From the NCBI GenBank assembly GCA_022482785.1, contig JAKVON010000009.1, positions 33,563-97,562 of the forward strand: a stretch of 64,000 nucleotides of DNA, in the 5' to 3' direction. Below are positions 54,224 to 63,636 of the stretch, in pieces. Both the position numbers and the translations under genes were made by a program. The stretch's first letter is position 1, and each line of letters opens with the position of its first letter. This DNA is from Atopobiaceae bacterium. Its GTDB lineage: Bacteria; Actinomycetota; Coriobacteriia; Coriobacteriales; Atopobiaceae. The notes beneath the pieces were generated by a model that was given only the letters and a program-made list of their open reading frames with translations, did not search any database and was not told where the DNA came from.

Positions 54224-57200
54224 ATGAGAAGATTCGCCATCCACGTCAGGCCCGCGTTGGCCTGTCTCCTCTCGCTTGCCATGGCGCTCGCGCTCGTTCC
54301 GGTGGGAGCGCTGCCAACAGCCGCATATGCCGAGGGGGAGGACGACGCGCCGGTCTCCGAGTCCTCCGAGCATGCCGCAATCGCCAAGGCCGAGGAGGAT
54401 GGCGGCTGCGAGACGGGCCAGGCTCTGGTGGTCTACCACGCCAGTGGCGCCGCCAAGGGCTCGACGGGCACGCTTGCCATCCAGTCAGACTCCGACCCGC
54501 TGGCAGACGCGGGATTCTCCGTGTCGGATACGTGGGACCTCTCCGCCGCCGACGGTGCCCTCTTGGCGCAGTCGGATGACGCTTCGGCCTTAGCCTCCGG
54601 CTCGGACGTGCGCGTGGCGCTCGTCGAGCGTGACGACGAGTCGGTCGCCGACCTCGTCACCTCGCTCGAGGGCCTCGACTTCGTCGAGTGCGCGGGACCG
54701 AACTGCGCCTACCAGGTCGACTCGGCCGACGCCGCCACGACCTCGGCTGCCGTGACGGAGGCGGACGCCGCAGAGAAGGTCGCCGCGAGCACCCCCGTGG
54801 CGGCGACGTCTGCCGCGACCACCTCGACGTCCACGACGATGCCTTCCACGCTCGACGCTGAGCCGATGGCCGTGCAGAGCCCGCTCGAGCCTGACGGCTT
54901 CGCCGTGCCGCAGAGCACGCTCACCGACGACCCGCTCCTCGCCTTCCAGTGGGCCCTGGTCGGGGACAACGGCATCGACTACCAGGCGGCGCTTGACGCC
55001 GAGGCGAAAGGCACCTCGAAAAACGTCGTGGCCGTCATCGATACCGGCGTCGACTACGACAACCCCGACCTGAAAGACCAGATGTGGACGAACCCCGGCG
55101 GCCTCGGCATAGGCCCCTCGGGCACGCATGGCTACAACGGCTACTCCCGCTCCTACGACCCCATGCCGGGAAACGCCGATCCGGCCGCCTGCCACGGCAC
55201 CCACGTGGCCGGCATCATCGCCGCCCAGTCCAACAACGGCATGGGCGTCGCCAGCGTGGCAGGAGCGAACTCGCACACCAAGATCATGGGCCTTCGCGTG
55301 ACCGGCGATGCGGGCGGGAGCTTCCTCACCTCGTCCCTCGTCCCCTGCTACGAGTACCTGGTCAGGGCAAAGCTCGCCGGTGTCAACGTCGTGGCCGCCA
55401 ACGGCTCGTTCGGTGCCCTCTCCACGGTCTACGACCCGGTCCTCGACTATCTGGTGAACCAGGCGGGCAAGGCAGGCGTGCTGTCGTGCTTCGGCTCGGC
55501 CAACGACGGGAAGCTCGTCACCAGCTCCTTCCAGACCGTGCAGCTGGAGAGCCCCTACGCCGTCGTCGTGGGGTCGAGCAACGAGGACGGGAGCATGTCC
55601 TCCCTGACGAACTACAACCCCACCGCGGTCGACGTGGCCGCTCCCGGGACGGGGATCCTCTCCACGTATCCGGCCCAGTCGGGCGCCTACCACTATGACG
55701 CGCTCGTCTCGAAGCTCCTCGGGAAGTCTGCCGCGTACTACGACGCCGACATGGCGTCCCTCAAGCCCACGCTCGTCGACATGGGCACGAAGCAGGCGCT
55801 CTCCGACCAGAGCGCCTTGACGTACGGCACGACGACGATCGACGGCGAGAGCGCCCTGAGCATCACGCTCGACCCCTCGAAGCTCCCTTCCGGCCATACG
55901 TCGACGAACGCGGGGGTCCTGCTCTCGTGGGGCGTGCCCAACCCGTTCGAGGGCACGTCCGTCACCGCCTCGGACTACTCGGTCAACTTCTCCCAGAGAT
56001 GCGAGTCGACGGGGTTTACCGTTCAGTCGATCATGCGCCTCCTGGACTCCAACGGCAATGACCTGGTCGCGGAGGCAAAGGACCGTCTTACCGGAAGGCT
56101 CATGTCAGCGAATGTCATCTCGACGCACGAGATACTCGAGCAGATAACCGGCGGTCCGCTCTCGGGAGTTGACACCTCGGGCGATACCCTGACGGCGCAA
56201 GTCCTGATGGCTCTCTTCAATCCCGACGGATCCGCCTTGTCGGAGACGGCCACCTGCGCCGTGTCCGCCTACGGCATCGGCAAGACCACGAACCCGAACG
56301 GCACGTCGCCGTCCGCCTACGCCCCCTATGGGTACGACTCGGGCACCTCGATGGCGACGCCCATGATAACCGGCTCCGTCGCCGAGCTGGCAGCGCTCGA
56401 CGGGAACCTCGACGCCCTCCAGCTGCGTGGACTCGTCTGCGGCGGCACCGAGGAGTTCGCGAGCGCGGCCGACCAGGAGAAGGACGCCTCCGGCGGACAC
56501 TTCACCTTCGCGGATGCCCTCGACGGCTCGAAGGTCAATGCGAATACCTGGTCGATCACCACCTCGGGCAACCAGGTGACGGTGCATGGCTACAACCTGG
56601 ACGACGCGACGCTCGCCGTCGACAAGACGGCAGTGACGCCCATCTCACGAACCGCGGATGCCATCACCTTCACGGCGAACTCGTCGCTCCTCGACGGCAA
56701 GGCCCATCGCTTCGACGTGACCGACGGCACCACCGGCCGTACCTATAAGGCCGCCTACCTCACGCCCGACTCCTCCGCCGATTCGCTCGTCCGCGTGCAT
56801 GACCTGCCCACGCCCCAGAACGCCGGCACGGGGGTGCTGGTCTCCGCCACAGGCCGCCTCTTCTGTGCCGACAGCCAGGGGACCTACCTCTACTCCTGCA
56901 CGAACCCCTCCGATGCGACGTCCTCGTGGGCGCAGCTCGCGGCCCCGGGCGTCCCCTGGACCAGCAAGGTCGGCGCGGCCGACAACCGTGCTGGCATCGC
57001 CTATGCCTATCTCGACGGCAAGGTCTATGCCTTCGCCACCGACGACGTCCCGGCCACCGCGACCGAGTCGGAGCAGGTCGCCCTCTATGGCAACACCTAC
57101 GACATAGCGACGAACGCCTGGTCGGGATACAGGCTGCTGGACAAGGTGGGTTCAGCTAGCCTCTCTGGCTTCTCGGCGGGAGCCTGTGCGGGATCCGCAT

Positions 57201-58180
57201 GGTGCTATGTCTATGCGGTCGGATCGGACGCCTCGATGACCTACTCCCTCTACTCCTGCAAATCGGGGGCTTCGGAGTTCACCAAGACGAGTCAGACGGT
57301 CGACAGTGCGGCGACATGGTCGCCCGCCTCGAACTACCTGACGGTGGGAACGTCGCTCTATGGGATTGGGTACTCGAGCGACAACGAGACCCCACCGACC
57401 TTCGATACCATCCTCACGGGCCTTGACCCGTCCTCGGGCAAGCTGTCGTCAATCGGGTCGCTCGGGTATGGGAAGGCAGACGGCATCGCAGGGACGGCCT
57501 CCATCCTCGCGAAGCCCGAGGCGTCGGTCGGCAACGGGCTCGTCATCGCAGGCCAGACACTTGCGGGCTCTGGAGATCTGCAGCTCATCGGCACCGATGC
57601 GAGCATGACGAAGCTGGGGAGCTTCGGGCTCTCGTCCGCCGACGGGCTCGCCGTGGGATCGATGGCGATGCTCGGGGGCAGGCTGTACCTGAACTGCGCG
57701 AGCCGCGCGACCGAGGATGGCCTCTCCACGGGCCTCTACTCGCTTCCCGCCGCGGCCGCGGCCAAGCTCGCGACCACCGACGTCGCCGAGACGGCCTCGG
57801 TCTCTGCCGACGGCGGCGGCACCGCGGCCGTCTCCGACTGGCGCGGCGGCACTGCGTCCGAGCTCTCCGTGCGCTCGGGCGACACCGTGACCTGGACCGC
57901 CACGGCCGATGCGGGGCATACGTTCGTCGGCTGGTATGACGCGGCCGGCAACGAGGTCTCCTCCGACGCCGTCTACTCCGCCACGGCCGGCACGGCGACC
58001 GCCTTGACGGCGCGGTTCTCCGCGAACGTCATCTCGCCCGTGACGCCTGCGTCGGCCGTGGCGCCTACGTCCTTGACGACGCCCTCGACGTCCGACGGCT
58101 CGCCTGCCGGGGTCGCCTGCGCGCTCGCGCTCGCCGGGTTCGCGCTGGTGCTCGCCGGCCGGAAGGCCCGGGGGGAGTAG
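54224..58180 (+). CDS. Subtilisin-like (S8) surface protease with C-terminal anchor
   Basis: A 1,318-residue secreted protease. The start at 54224 has GGGGGA upstream and gives a signal peptide (LACLLSLAMALALVPVGALP). A propeptide-like region of about 230 residues follows. Catalytic Asp is in VAVIDTGVDYDNPDL (about residue 273), His in HGTHVAGIIAAQ (about 323) and Ser in GTSMATPMITGS (about 706). A likely oxyanion Asn is in VVAANGSFG. An insert of over 200 residues separates the Asn from the Ser. After the catalytic domain comes a Kelch-like beta region shared with the gene at 1-1822, a WTATADAGHTFVGWYD module and a C-terminal helix. TPSTSD stands where the paralog has TPSTGD. Confidence 0.9.
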   Translation: MRRFAIHVRPALACLLSLAMALALVPVGALPTAAYAEGEDDAPVSESSEHAAIAKAEEDGGCETGQALVVYHASGAAKGSTGTLAIQSDSDPLADAGFSVSDTWDLSAADGALLAQSDDASALASGSDVRVALVERDDESVADLVTSLEGLDFVECAGPNCAYQVDSADAATTSAAVTEADAAEKVAASTPVAATSAATTSTSTTMPSTLDAEPMAVQSPLEPDGFAVPQSTLTDDPLLAFQWALVGDNGIDYQAALDAEAKGTSKNVVAVIDTGVDYDNPDLKDQMWTNPGGLGIGPSGTHGYNGYSRSYDPMPGNADPAACHGTHVAGIIAAQSNNGMGVASVAGANSHTKIMGLRVTGDAGGSFLTSSLVPCYEYLVRAKLAGVNVVAANGSFGALSTVYDPVLDYLVNQAGKAGVLSCFGSANDGKLVTSSFQTVQLESPYAVVVGSSNEDGSMSSLTNYNPTAVDVAAPGTGILSTYPAQSGAYHYDALVSKLLGKSAAYYDADMASLKPTLVDMGTKQALSDQSALTYGTTTIDGESALSITLDPSKLPSGHTSTNAGVLLSWGVPNPFEGTSVTASDYSVNFSQRCESTGFTVQSIMRLLDSNGNDLVAEAKDRLTGRLMSANVISTHEILEQITGGPLSGVDTSGDTLTAQVLMALFNPDGSALSETATCAVSAYGIGKTTNPNGTSPSAYAPYGYDSGTSMATPMITGSVAELAALDGNLDALQLRGLVCGGTEEFASAADQEKDASGGHFTFADALDGSKVNANTWSITTSGNQVTVHGYNLDDATLAVDKTAVTPISRTADAITFTANSSLLDGKAHRFDVTDGTTGRTYKAAYLTPDSSADSLVRVHDLPTPQNAGTGVLVSATGRLFCADSQGTYLYSCTNPSDATSSWAQLAAPGVPWTSKVGAADNRAGIAYAYLDGKVYAFATDDVPATATESEQVALYGNTYDIATNAWSGYRLLDKVGSASLSGFSAGACAGSAWCYVYAVGSDASMTYSLYSCKSGASEFTKTSQTVDSAATWSPASNYLTVGTSLYGIGYSSDNETPPTFDTILTGLDPSSGKLSSIGSLGYGKADGIAGTASILAKPEASVGNGLVIAGQTLAGSGDLQLIGTDASMTKLGSFGLSSADGLAVGSMAMLGGRLYLNCASRATEDGLSTGLYSLPAAAAAKLATTDVAETASVSADGGGTAAVSDWRGGTASELSVRSGDTVTWTATADAGHTFVGWYDAAGNEVSSDAVYSATAGTATALTARFSANVISPVTPASAVAPTSLTTPSTSDGSPAGVACALALAGFALVLAGRKARGE

Positions 58181-58313
58181 GGTCCCGGAGGGAGGCCGTC
58201 TGGCTGTCGCGTGCCAAGACGTCGTTTACGGAATAGAGGGTGACAGACGGGGGGCTTCCCCCAAGCCGTGGACCATCGCGGCCTGCGGCGAGGTTCCCGG
58301 ACGCAGCCCGCAC

Positions 58314-58561
58314 CCCCACGAATGCCCTTTGCGACCAAAGGCCGCCGGAATCGGCCTCCCGTGGCCAACGAGGGCATTCGTGGGGTTTTGTGGAGAACGT
58401 CGCCGAGAGGGGCGGCCCTCCTGCCAGGCGCTCCCCGGAGGCCGACCCCCACGAACGGGATATGCGGCCACGCCTCACCCCCACGAATGGAATTCGCGAC
58501 CACGAACCCACGTTTTGGGACGACGAACTCCGAAGACCCCCACGAATGCAGTCTGCGGCCA
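58314..58561. repeat. Five copies of a 24-bp intergenic repeat
   Basis: Copies at 58314-58337 (+), 58362-58385 (-), 58447-58470 (+), 58479-58502 (+) and 58538-58561 (+). Each has CCCCACGAAYG, five variable bases, then usually YGCGRCCA (GTTGGCCA in the minus-strand copy). The first two face each other with 15 identical bases and can form a hairpin. The rest of the 58181-58628 spacer holds no supported gene. Overlapping short open frames on both strands are produced by the repeats and GC bias. Confidence 0.85.
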
Positions 58562-58628
58562 ACGCCGCCCGGCGCCCGTGGGGGCTCCCCCCGACGCCGG
58601 GCGTAGACGACGTCGGGGCAATTAACGT

Positions 58629-60812
58629 CTAGCTATCGAGGCGCTGGCGGGCGACGAGGTCGGCGAAGTGGCCCTTCAGGGCGATGAGCTCGTCGTAGGT
58701 GCCGTCCTCGGCGATGCGCCCGCCCTCGAGCATGACGATCCGGTCGCACTGGCGGATCGTCGAGAGCCTGTGCGCGACGGTGATGCGGGTCGAGCCGAGG
58801 GCCTCCAGCGACTCCGAGACGTGCTTCTGCGTGACGTTGTCGAGAGCGCTCGTGGCCTCGTCGAGGATGAGCACCTTGGGCTTCGGGGCGATCGCGCGGG
58901 CGATGAGGAGACGCTGCTTCTGCCCCCCGGAGATGCCTCCCCCGCCCTCGGAGATGACCGTGTGCATGCCCATGGGCATGGCGCGGATGTCCTCGGCGAC
59001 GCCGGCCTTCTCGGCCGCGTCCCAGGCCTCGTCCATCGTGAGCCAGGGTGCGCTGATGGTGATGTTCGAGAAGATGTCGCCCGTGAAGAGCTTGCCGTCC
59101 TGGAGCACGACGCCGATGTTCCTGCGAAGCGAGCGCAGGTCGAGGGTCGACGTGTCGATGCCGTCGTAGTAGATGGCCCCTCGAGAGGGCTTCTCGAAGC
59201 CGAGCAGAAGCCGCATGAGGGTGGACTTCCCGCAGCCCGTGCGTCCCGTGATGGCGATGTACTCGCCGGGCGTGATCTTGAGGGAGAAGCCGTCGAAGAT
59301 GGGGGGAAGGTCCTCCCCATAGGAAAACGTCACGTTCACGAGCGAGATGGAGCCGGATACCCTCGTGATGGCGCGCTTGCTCTCCGATACCTCGGGGACG
59401 GCCTTGAGGATGGGCTCTATGTGCTCCATCGTCGGGCGGATCGACGCAATGGCCGTCCCCGTCGCCGAGAGCGTCTTGACGGCTCCCACGACCATGCCGT
59501 ATGCCGTGTTGAAGGCCATGAAGTTGGCCACGCTGACGTTGGTGGCGGCGGCGAAGTAGTAGATGACGATGGTGCCGAGCAGCCCGATGACGGTGCTGAG
59601 CGTGCCGGAGACCTTGAGGAACAGCGGCTTGTCGAAGGAGCTCCTCGTCTGCTCGGCGTATGCCTTGCCCCACTGGGCGAAGGCCCTCCGCTCGGCGCCT
59701 GCGAGCTTGATCTTCTGTATGCCCTGGAGCAGCGAGGTCGTGATGCCGGACACCTTCGCGCCGGCGTTGAGCTCGCGCTTGTTGTAGCTCATCTGCAGGT
59801 AGGCGGACAGGGTCGTCACGGCGACGTCGGCGACGATCACCAGCAGCGCAGGGACGACGAGCCCGGGCGCGAAGGCCATGATCTGGAAGATGTAGACGAG
59901 CGAGAACAGGGAGGTCAGGCCGGAGGAGAGGACGAGGTCGATGATCGCCTGCACGAGGTTGTTCATCTTGACGGTCCTGCTCGCGAGGTCGCCGGCGGGA
60001 TAGTGCTTGAAGAAGTCGGGCTCGAGGGAGAGGATGCGGCCCATGGTGGCCGCCTCGACCTGGACGCTCAGCTTGGTGGTGAGGCGCGACATGACCAGGG
60101 CCTTGCAGGAGTTGATGAGGCCCTGGGAGAGCGTGATGGAGACCAGCAGCATGGCCATGGGCAGGATGAGGCTCTTGCTGTTGCTGGGGATGACCACGGA
60201 GAACAGCAGCTGGTTCAGCTGCGCGGGGAGCAGGCCTATGAGCGTCACCGCCATGGTCGCGACGAGCGCGAACGCGTAGTCGGAGAGCCGCAGCGACGAG
60301 GCGATGAAGGCGCCGAGGTCGGTGGTCTTGAGGGAACGCAGCGGGAAGGGCCGGTAGAAGCAGATGGCATCGGGCTGTATCCCCTTGGCGGTCCTCCTGT
60401 TGAGGACGACCCTCTTCTCCGTGTTCGGGTCGAGGTAGTAGTAGCCGGAGAAGGCGCGGGGAATCAGCGCGACCGGGGTGTTGTCCTCGAGCCTGCCCAG
60501 CATGGCGCCGACCGCGTCCTTGTACCAGCCCTCGGTGAGCCGCACGTCCCTGTGCATGATGCCCGTCGGCCGCAGGAGGAACGCGAGGCGGTCGTTGAAG
60601 TCGGTGAGGTCGTCGGGGACCTCGGCCTCCTTGGCGCCGTACCAGTGCAGGATGGAGGCGATGGCATCGTTTGCCAGGGCCATCTCGTCGGCATCCATCC
60701 CGGCGCGGAAGCGCTTCCCCAGGACCGATGCGGCGAGGTCGGCGTAGGCGTCGGAGAGCTGCTCGTCGTCGAGCCGCTTGCGCCTTTTCGTCATGTCGCC
60801 GAATATCGTCAT
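58629..60812 (-). CDS. NHLM/NHLP-type export ABC transporter, second subunit (no peptidase)
   Basis: A 727-residue ABC half-transporter matching the second ATPase/permease of NHLM (nitrile-hydratase-leader microcin) export systems. The N-terminal ~160 residues are a soluble domain with VRLTEGWYKDAVGAML, VALIPRAFSGYYYLDP and FYRPFP, typical of that subunit. Six membrane helices follow. The ATPase domain has Walker A GRTGCGKST, signature ISGGQKQRLLIARA and Walker B VLILDEATSALD. The start at 60812 has GGGAG 8 bases upstream. It is last in the operon, 13 bases after the C39 transporter. Confidence 0.85.
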   Translation of the reverse strand: MTIFGDMTKRRKRLDDEQLSDAYADLAASVLGKRFRAGMDADEMALANDAIASILHWYGAKEAEVPDDLTDFNDRLAFLLRPTGIMHRDVRLTEGWYKDAVGAMLGRLEDNTPVALIPRAFSGYYYLDPNTEKRVVLNRRTAKGIQPDAICFYRPFPLRSLKTTDLGAFIASSLRLSDYAFALVATMAVTLIGLLPAQLNQLLFSVVIPSNSKSLILPMAMLLVSITLSQGLINSCKALVMSRLTTKLSVQVEAATMGRILSLEPDFFKHYPAGDLASRTVKMNNLVQAIIDLVLSSGLTSLFSLVYIFQIMAFAPGLVVPALLVIVADVAVTTLSAYLQMSYNKRELNAGAKVSGITTSLLQGIQKIKLAGAERRAFAQWGKAYAEQTRSSFDKPLFLKVSGTLSTVIGLLGTIVIYYFAAATNVSVANFMAFNTAYGMVVGAVKTLSATGTAIASIRPTMEHIEPILKAVPEVSESKRAITRVSGSISLVNVTFSYGEDLPPIFDGFSLKITPGEYIAITGRTGCGKSTLMRLLLGFEKPSRGAIYYDGIDTSTLDLRSLRRNIGVVLQDGKLFTGDIFSNITISAPWLTMDEAWDAAEKAGVAEDIRAMPMGMHTVISEGGGGISGGQKQRLLIARAIAPKPKVLILDEATSALDNVTQKHVSESLEALGSTRITVAHRLSTIRQCDRIVMLEGGRIAEDGTYDELIALKGHFADLVARQRLDS

Positions 60813-60825
60813 CGCACGTCTCCCA

Positions 60826-63006
60826 TCAGTCGCTCCTGACGAGGGCCGCATACCGGCCGTCCAGCGCGAGGAGCTCCTCGTGCGTCCCCCGCTCCGTGAC
60901 GACGCCCTTGTCGAGGACGAGGATCTCGTCGCAGCTGCGGATGGTCGAGAGCCGGTGCGCCACCACGATGCAGGTGATGCCGCGGTTGCGGATGGCCTGG
61001 GTGACCTTGTGCTCCGTCACCGCGTCGAGCGCGCTCGTCGCCTCGTCGAGGACGATGATCGACGGGTCCTGGACGAGGGCCCTCGTGATCTCGAGCCGCT
61101 GGCGCTCTCCTCCCGAGAAGTTCCGGCCGCCTGGCATCACCTGGCTCCTGAAGCCGCCGTCGCGTGCCATGACGTCGTCGTAGATGTCGGCGTCTCGCGA
61201 GGCGAGGACGACGTCGAAGTCGTCGACGGAGCGGTCCCACAGGCGCACGTTCTGGTCGATGGTGTCCTCGAAGAGGGAGATGTCCTGGTCGACCGTGGAC
61301 AGCGACCCGCGCAGGACGGCGGGCGGGACCTTGGGGAGGGGGACGCCGTCGAAGTCGATCTCACCCTCCCAGGGCTGGTAGAGACCGGAGATGAGCTTGG
61401 AGATGGTCGACTTCCCGCAGCCCGACTCGCCCACGAGCGCAATCCATGCGCCGGGCTTCACGGAGAGGTTGAAGTCCTTGATGATCGGAGGGTCGAGGGG
61501 CGAGTAGCCGAAGGAGAGGTTCCGTATCTCGATGGCGCCCGAGAGCTTCTGGAGGCTCTCCAGCGCGTCCTCGGAGTCCCCCTCGGTCCCTTCCGCGTCC
61601 TCGGCCTCCTCCCCGGCGTCGACGGGGTAGTCGAACACGTCCTGGACGCGCTCCATCGACGTGCGCATCTCCTGGAGCTGCTGCCCGAGGCCGAGAAGGG
61701 AGTCGACGGGGGAGAGGAAGCTCGTGAGCAGGCCCTGGAAGGCGAGGAGCATGCCCACGGAGAACTGGCCGTCCATGATGAGCCACGTGCCTGCGATGAG
61801 TATCGCGACGTTGGCGAGCTGGGAGACGATCTCGGGGACTATCCCGAGCCTCTGGTCGATCTTCGTGAAGCGCACCTTCGAGTCGTTCACCGACGCCTGA
61901 GTCCCGCTCCACCGCTCGAAGAACCCGTCCTCGGCCCCGGCGGACTTGATGGTCTCGATCATGTCGATGCCCGAGACGGTGGTCGAGTAGAGCTTGCCCG
62001 TGTCGCGCATCAGGACGCGCGACACGTCCACGCGCTTCTTCGAGACGAGGTTCATGACGACCATGTTGACGGCGACGCTCGCGACGCCGAGCACCGTGAG
62101 GAAGGCGCTGTACCCGAGCATGACGAAGAGGTAGAACGCGAGGAGAATCACGTTGAGGGCGACGGGCGCGAGCTGGTTGATGAGGGTGTAGGCGATGGTC
62201 TCGTTGGACTCCTGCCTCTGCTGGAGGTCGCCCACCATGCGCTGGGAGTAGAAGTCCATGGGGAGCCGCAGGAGATGCCACATGAACTTCGAGCTCGAGA
62301 CGACCGATATCTTGCCTTGGATCCTCAGCAGGTAGACGGCGTTGATGAAGCCGATCACGAGCTGGACTATGGCGACGAGCAGCATGACGAAGAGGAGCGG
62401 TCCCAGCCAGTCCGGGCTCGCCCCGGCGAGCACGCGGTCGACGAACACGCGCGAGAACGACGTGCTCAGGATGCCGATCAGCGCGGTGACCCCCGTGGTT
62501 ATGGCGACGAGGACGATGGCGCCGGAGAGTCCCTTGAGGCGGCTGCGCGCGAAGGAGACCACGCTCGCGGGCTTGCCGCCCTTCTCGAAGGAGTCCGTGG
62601 GGGAGAAGCACAGGGTGATTCCCGTGAAGGAGCGGTCGAACTCCTCCGCCGAGACCTTCACGACGCCGCGCGCCGGGTCGTTGATGACCGCCTTCTCGCC
62701 CCTGAAGCCGTCGAGGACGACGAAGTGGTTGAAGTTCCAGAAGATGATGCAGGGGAAGATGTCGTCGGAGGCCTTGAGGTCTTCGACGGAGAACGAGTAG
62801 GCCGACGCCTGGAGGCCGTATCCGCGACCGGCCCCGAGCACGTTCTTCGCGCGCGAGCCGTCGCGCGAGACGCCGCACGCCGTGCGCACCTCCTCGAGGG
62901 GAACCCACCGTCCGTAGTAGGCGAGAATCATGTCGAGGCTGGCGGCGCCGCATTCGAGCGCCTCCATCTGCATGATCATCGGAACCTTCTTGACCTTGCC
63001 TGGCAT
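60826..63006 (-). CDS. C39-peptidase ABC transporter of an NHLM/NHLP-type peptide exporter
   Basis: A 726-residue transporter that cleaves a leader peptide and exports the product. The N-terminal C39 peptidase has its catalytic Cys at residue 19 (MEALECGAASL), His in FWNFNHFVVLDGF and Asp in VINDPARGV. Six membrane helices follow. The ATPase domain has Walker A GESGCGKST, signature FSGGERQRLEI and Walker B IIVLDEATSALD. C39 enzymes cut after a double-glycine-type leader. GAGGAGG precedes the ATG. It is the middle gene of the trio. No precursor peptide with such a leader is visible in the adjacent spacers. Confidence 0.9.
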   Translation of the reverse strand: MPGKVKKVPMIMQMEALECGAASLDMILAYYGRWVPLEEVRTACGVSRDGSRAKNVLGAGRGYGLQASAYSFSVEDLKASDDIFPCIIFWNFNHFVVLDGFRGEKAVINDPARGVVKVSAEEFDRSFTGITLCFSPTDSFEKGGKPASVVSFARSRLKGLSGAIVLVAITTGVTALIGILSTSFSRVFVDRVLAGASPDWLGPLLFVMLLVAIVQLVIGFINAVYLLRIQGKISVVSSSKFMWHLLRLPMDFYSQRMVGDLQQRQESNETIAYTLINQLAPVALNVILLAFYLFVMLGYSAFLTVLGVASVAVNMVVMNLVSKKRVDVSRVLMRDTGKLYSTTVSGIDMIETIKSAGAEDGFFERWSGTQASVNDSKVRFTKIDQRLGIVPEIVSQLANVAILIAGTWLIMDGQFSVGMLLAFQGLLTSFLSPVDSLLGLGQQLQEMRTSMERVQDVFDYPVDAGEEAEDAEGTEGDSEDALESLQKLSGAIEIRNLSFGYSPLDPPIIKDFNLSVKPGAWIALVGESGCGKSTISKLISGLYQPWEGEIDFDGVPLPKVPPAVLRGSLSTVDQDISLFEDTIDQNVRLWDRSVDDFDVVLASRDADIYDDVMARDGGFRSQVMPGGRNFSGGERQRLEITRALVQDPSIIVLDEATSALDAVTEHKVTQAIRNRGITCIVVAHRLSTIRSCDEILVLDKGVVTERGTHEELLALDGRYAALVRSD

Positions 63007-63025
63007 GTCTTCGCCTCCTCGCGGC

Positions 63026-63556
63026 CTACTGGGAGCTTCCGTTGAACAGGAAGCTGATGGGAGCGCTCTCCTCCGTCGTGACGACCACGGGGACGGCCGT
63101 GCCCTCCTCAAGGCTTCGCTGGGTCTGGAGCGGGGGCGTCACCACCACGAGGTAGTTCCACTGCGAGAGGGCGAGCTGTGAGAGGGAGTAGTCGTTCGAG
63201 ATGAACTGCGAGGCCTCGCTCGACGAGAGGGGGGTCGTCGAGACGCTGGTCACGTATGCCCCTCCGATGCCGAGCACCGTCGCCGGGTTGCCGTTCCTGA
63301 GCTTGGACGCCTCGCTCGAGGGCACGAAGCAGTAGACCGAGCCGTCCTTGACCGCGCCGTTGACGGAGACGTTCGTGGGGATCTTGCCGGTGTTCGCCCA
63401 GAAGGCGAGCGCCGCGAGGAACAGCAGGACCGCCACGAGGGCGACCCACACGCTCGGCGAGGCCACCTTGATGTAGCGGTCGAGCTGCTCCGGCGAGGAG
63501 ACTTTGTCCTGCGCCGACTTCCGGAAGAGACCCGACGTCTTCTCGCTGTTGGCCAT
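63026..63556 (-). CDS. Very short HlyD-like (NHLP) secretion protein
   Basis: A 176-residue protein. Its N-terminus (FRKSAQDKVSSPEQLDRYIKVASPS then a membrane helix WVALVAVLLFLAALAFWA) is the hallmark of the NHLM-type HlyD subunit. Usual members are about 400 residues with a long coiled-coil hairpin; here only a small barrel-like domain remains (VSVNGAVKDGSVYCFVPSSEASKLRNG, read in parts). It ends cleanly at 63026. This probably reflects a system with no outer membrane. It precedes the C39 transporter by 19 bases; GGAGG is 10 bases before its ATG. Confidence 0.8.
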   Translation of the reverse strand: MANSEKTSGLFRKSAQDKVSSPEQLDRYIKVASPSVWVALVAVLLFLAALAFWANTGKIPTNVSVNGAVKDGSVYCFVPSSEASKLRNGNPATVLGIGGAYVTSVSTTPLSSSEASQFISNDYSLSQLALSQWNYLVVVTPPLQTQRSLEEGTAVPVVVTTEESAPISFLFNGSSQ

Positions 63557-63636
63557 GGTTTTGATACCTCCTCCGATGCGGGGACTGCGATGCTGCTCTG
63601 TCGCGTCTCCTGGGAAGGCGCGACAGCCGTGCCGTG

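Noticed and set aside
58314..58561. CRISPR array
   Set aside because: Copies are only about 24 bases, degenerate, on both strands and irregularly spaced. There are no uniform spacers and no cas genes.
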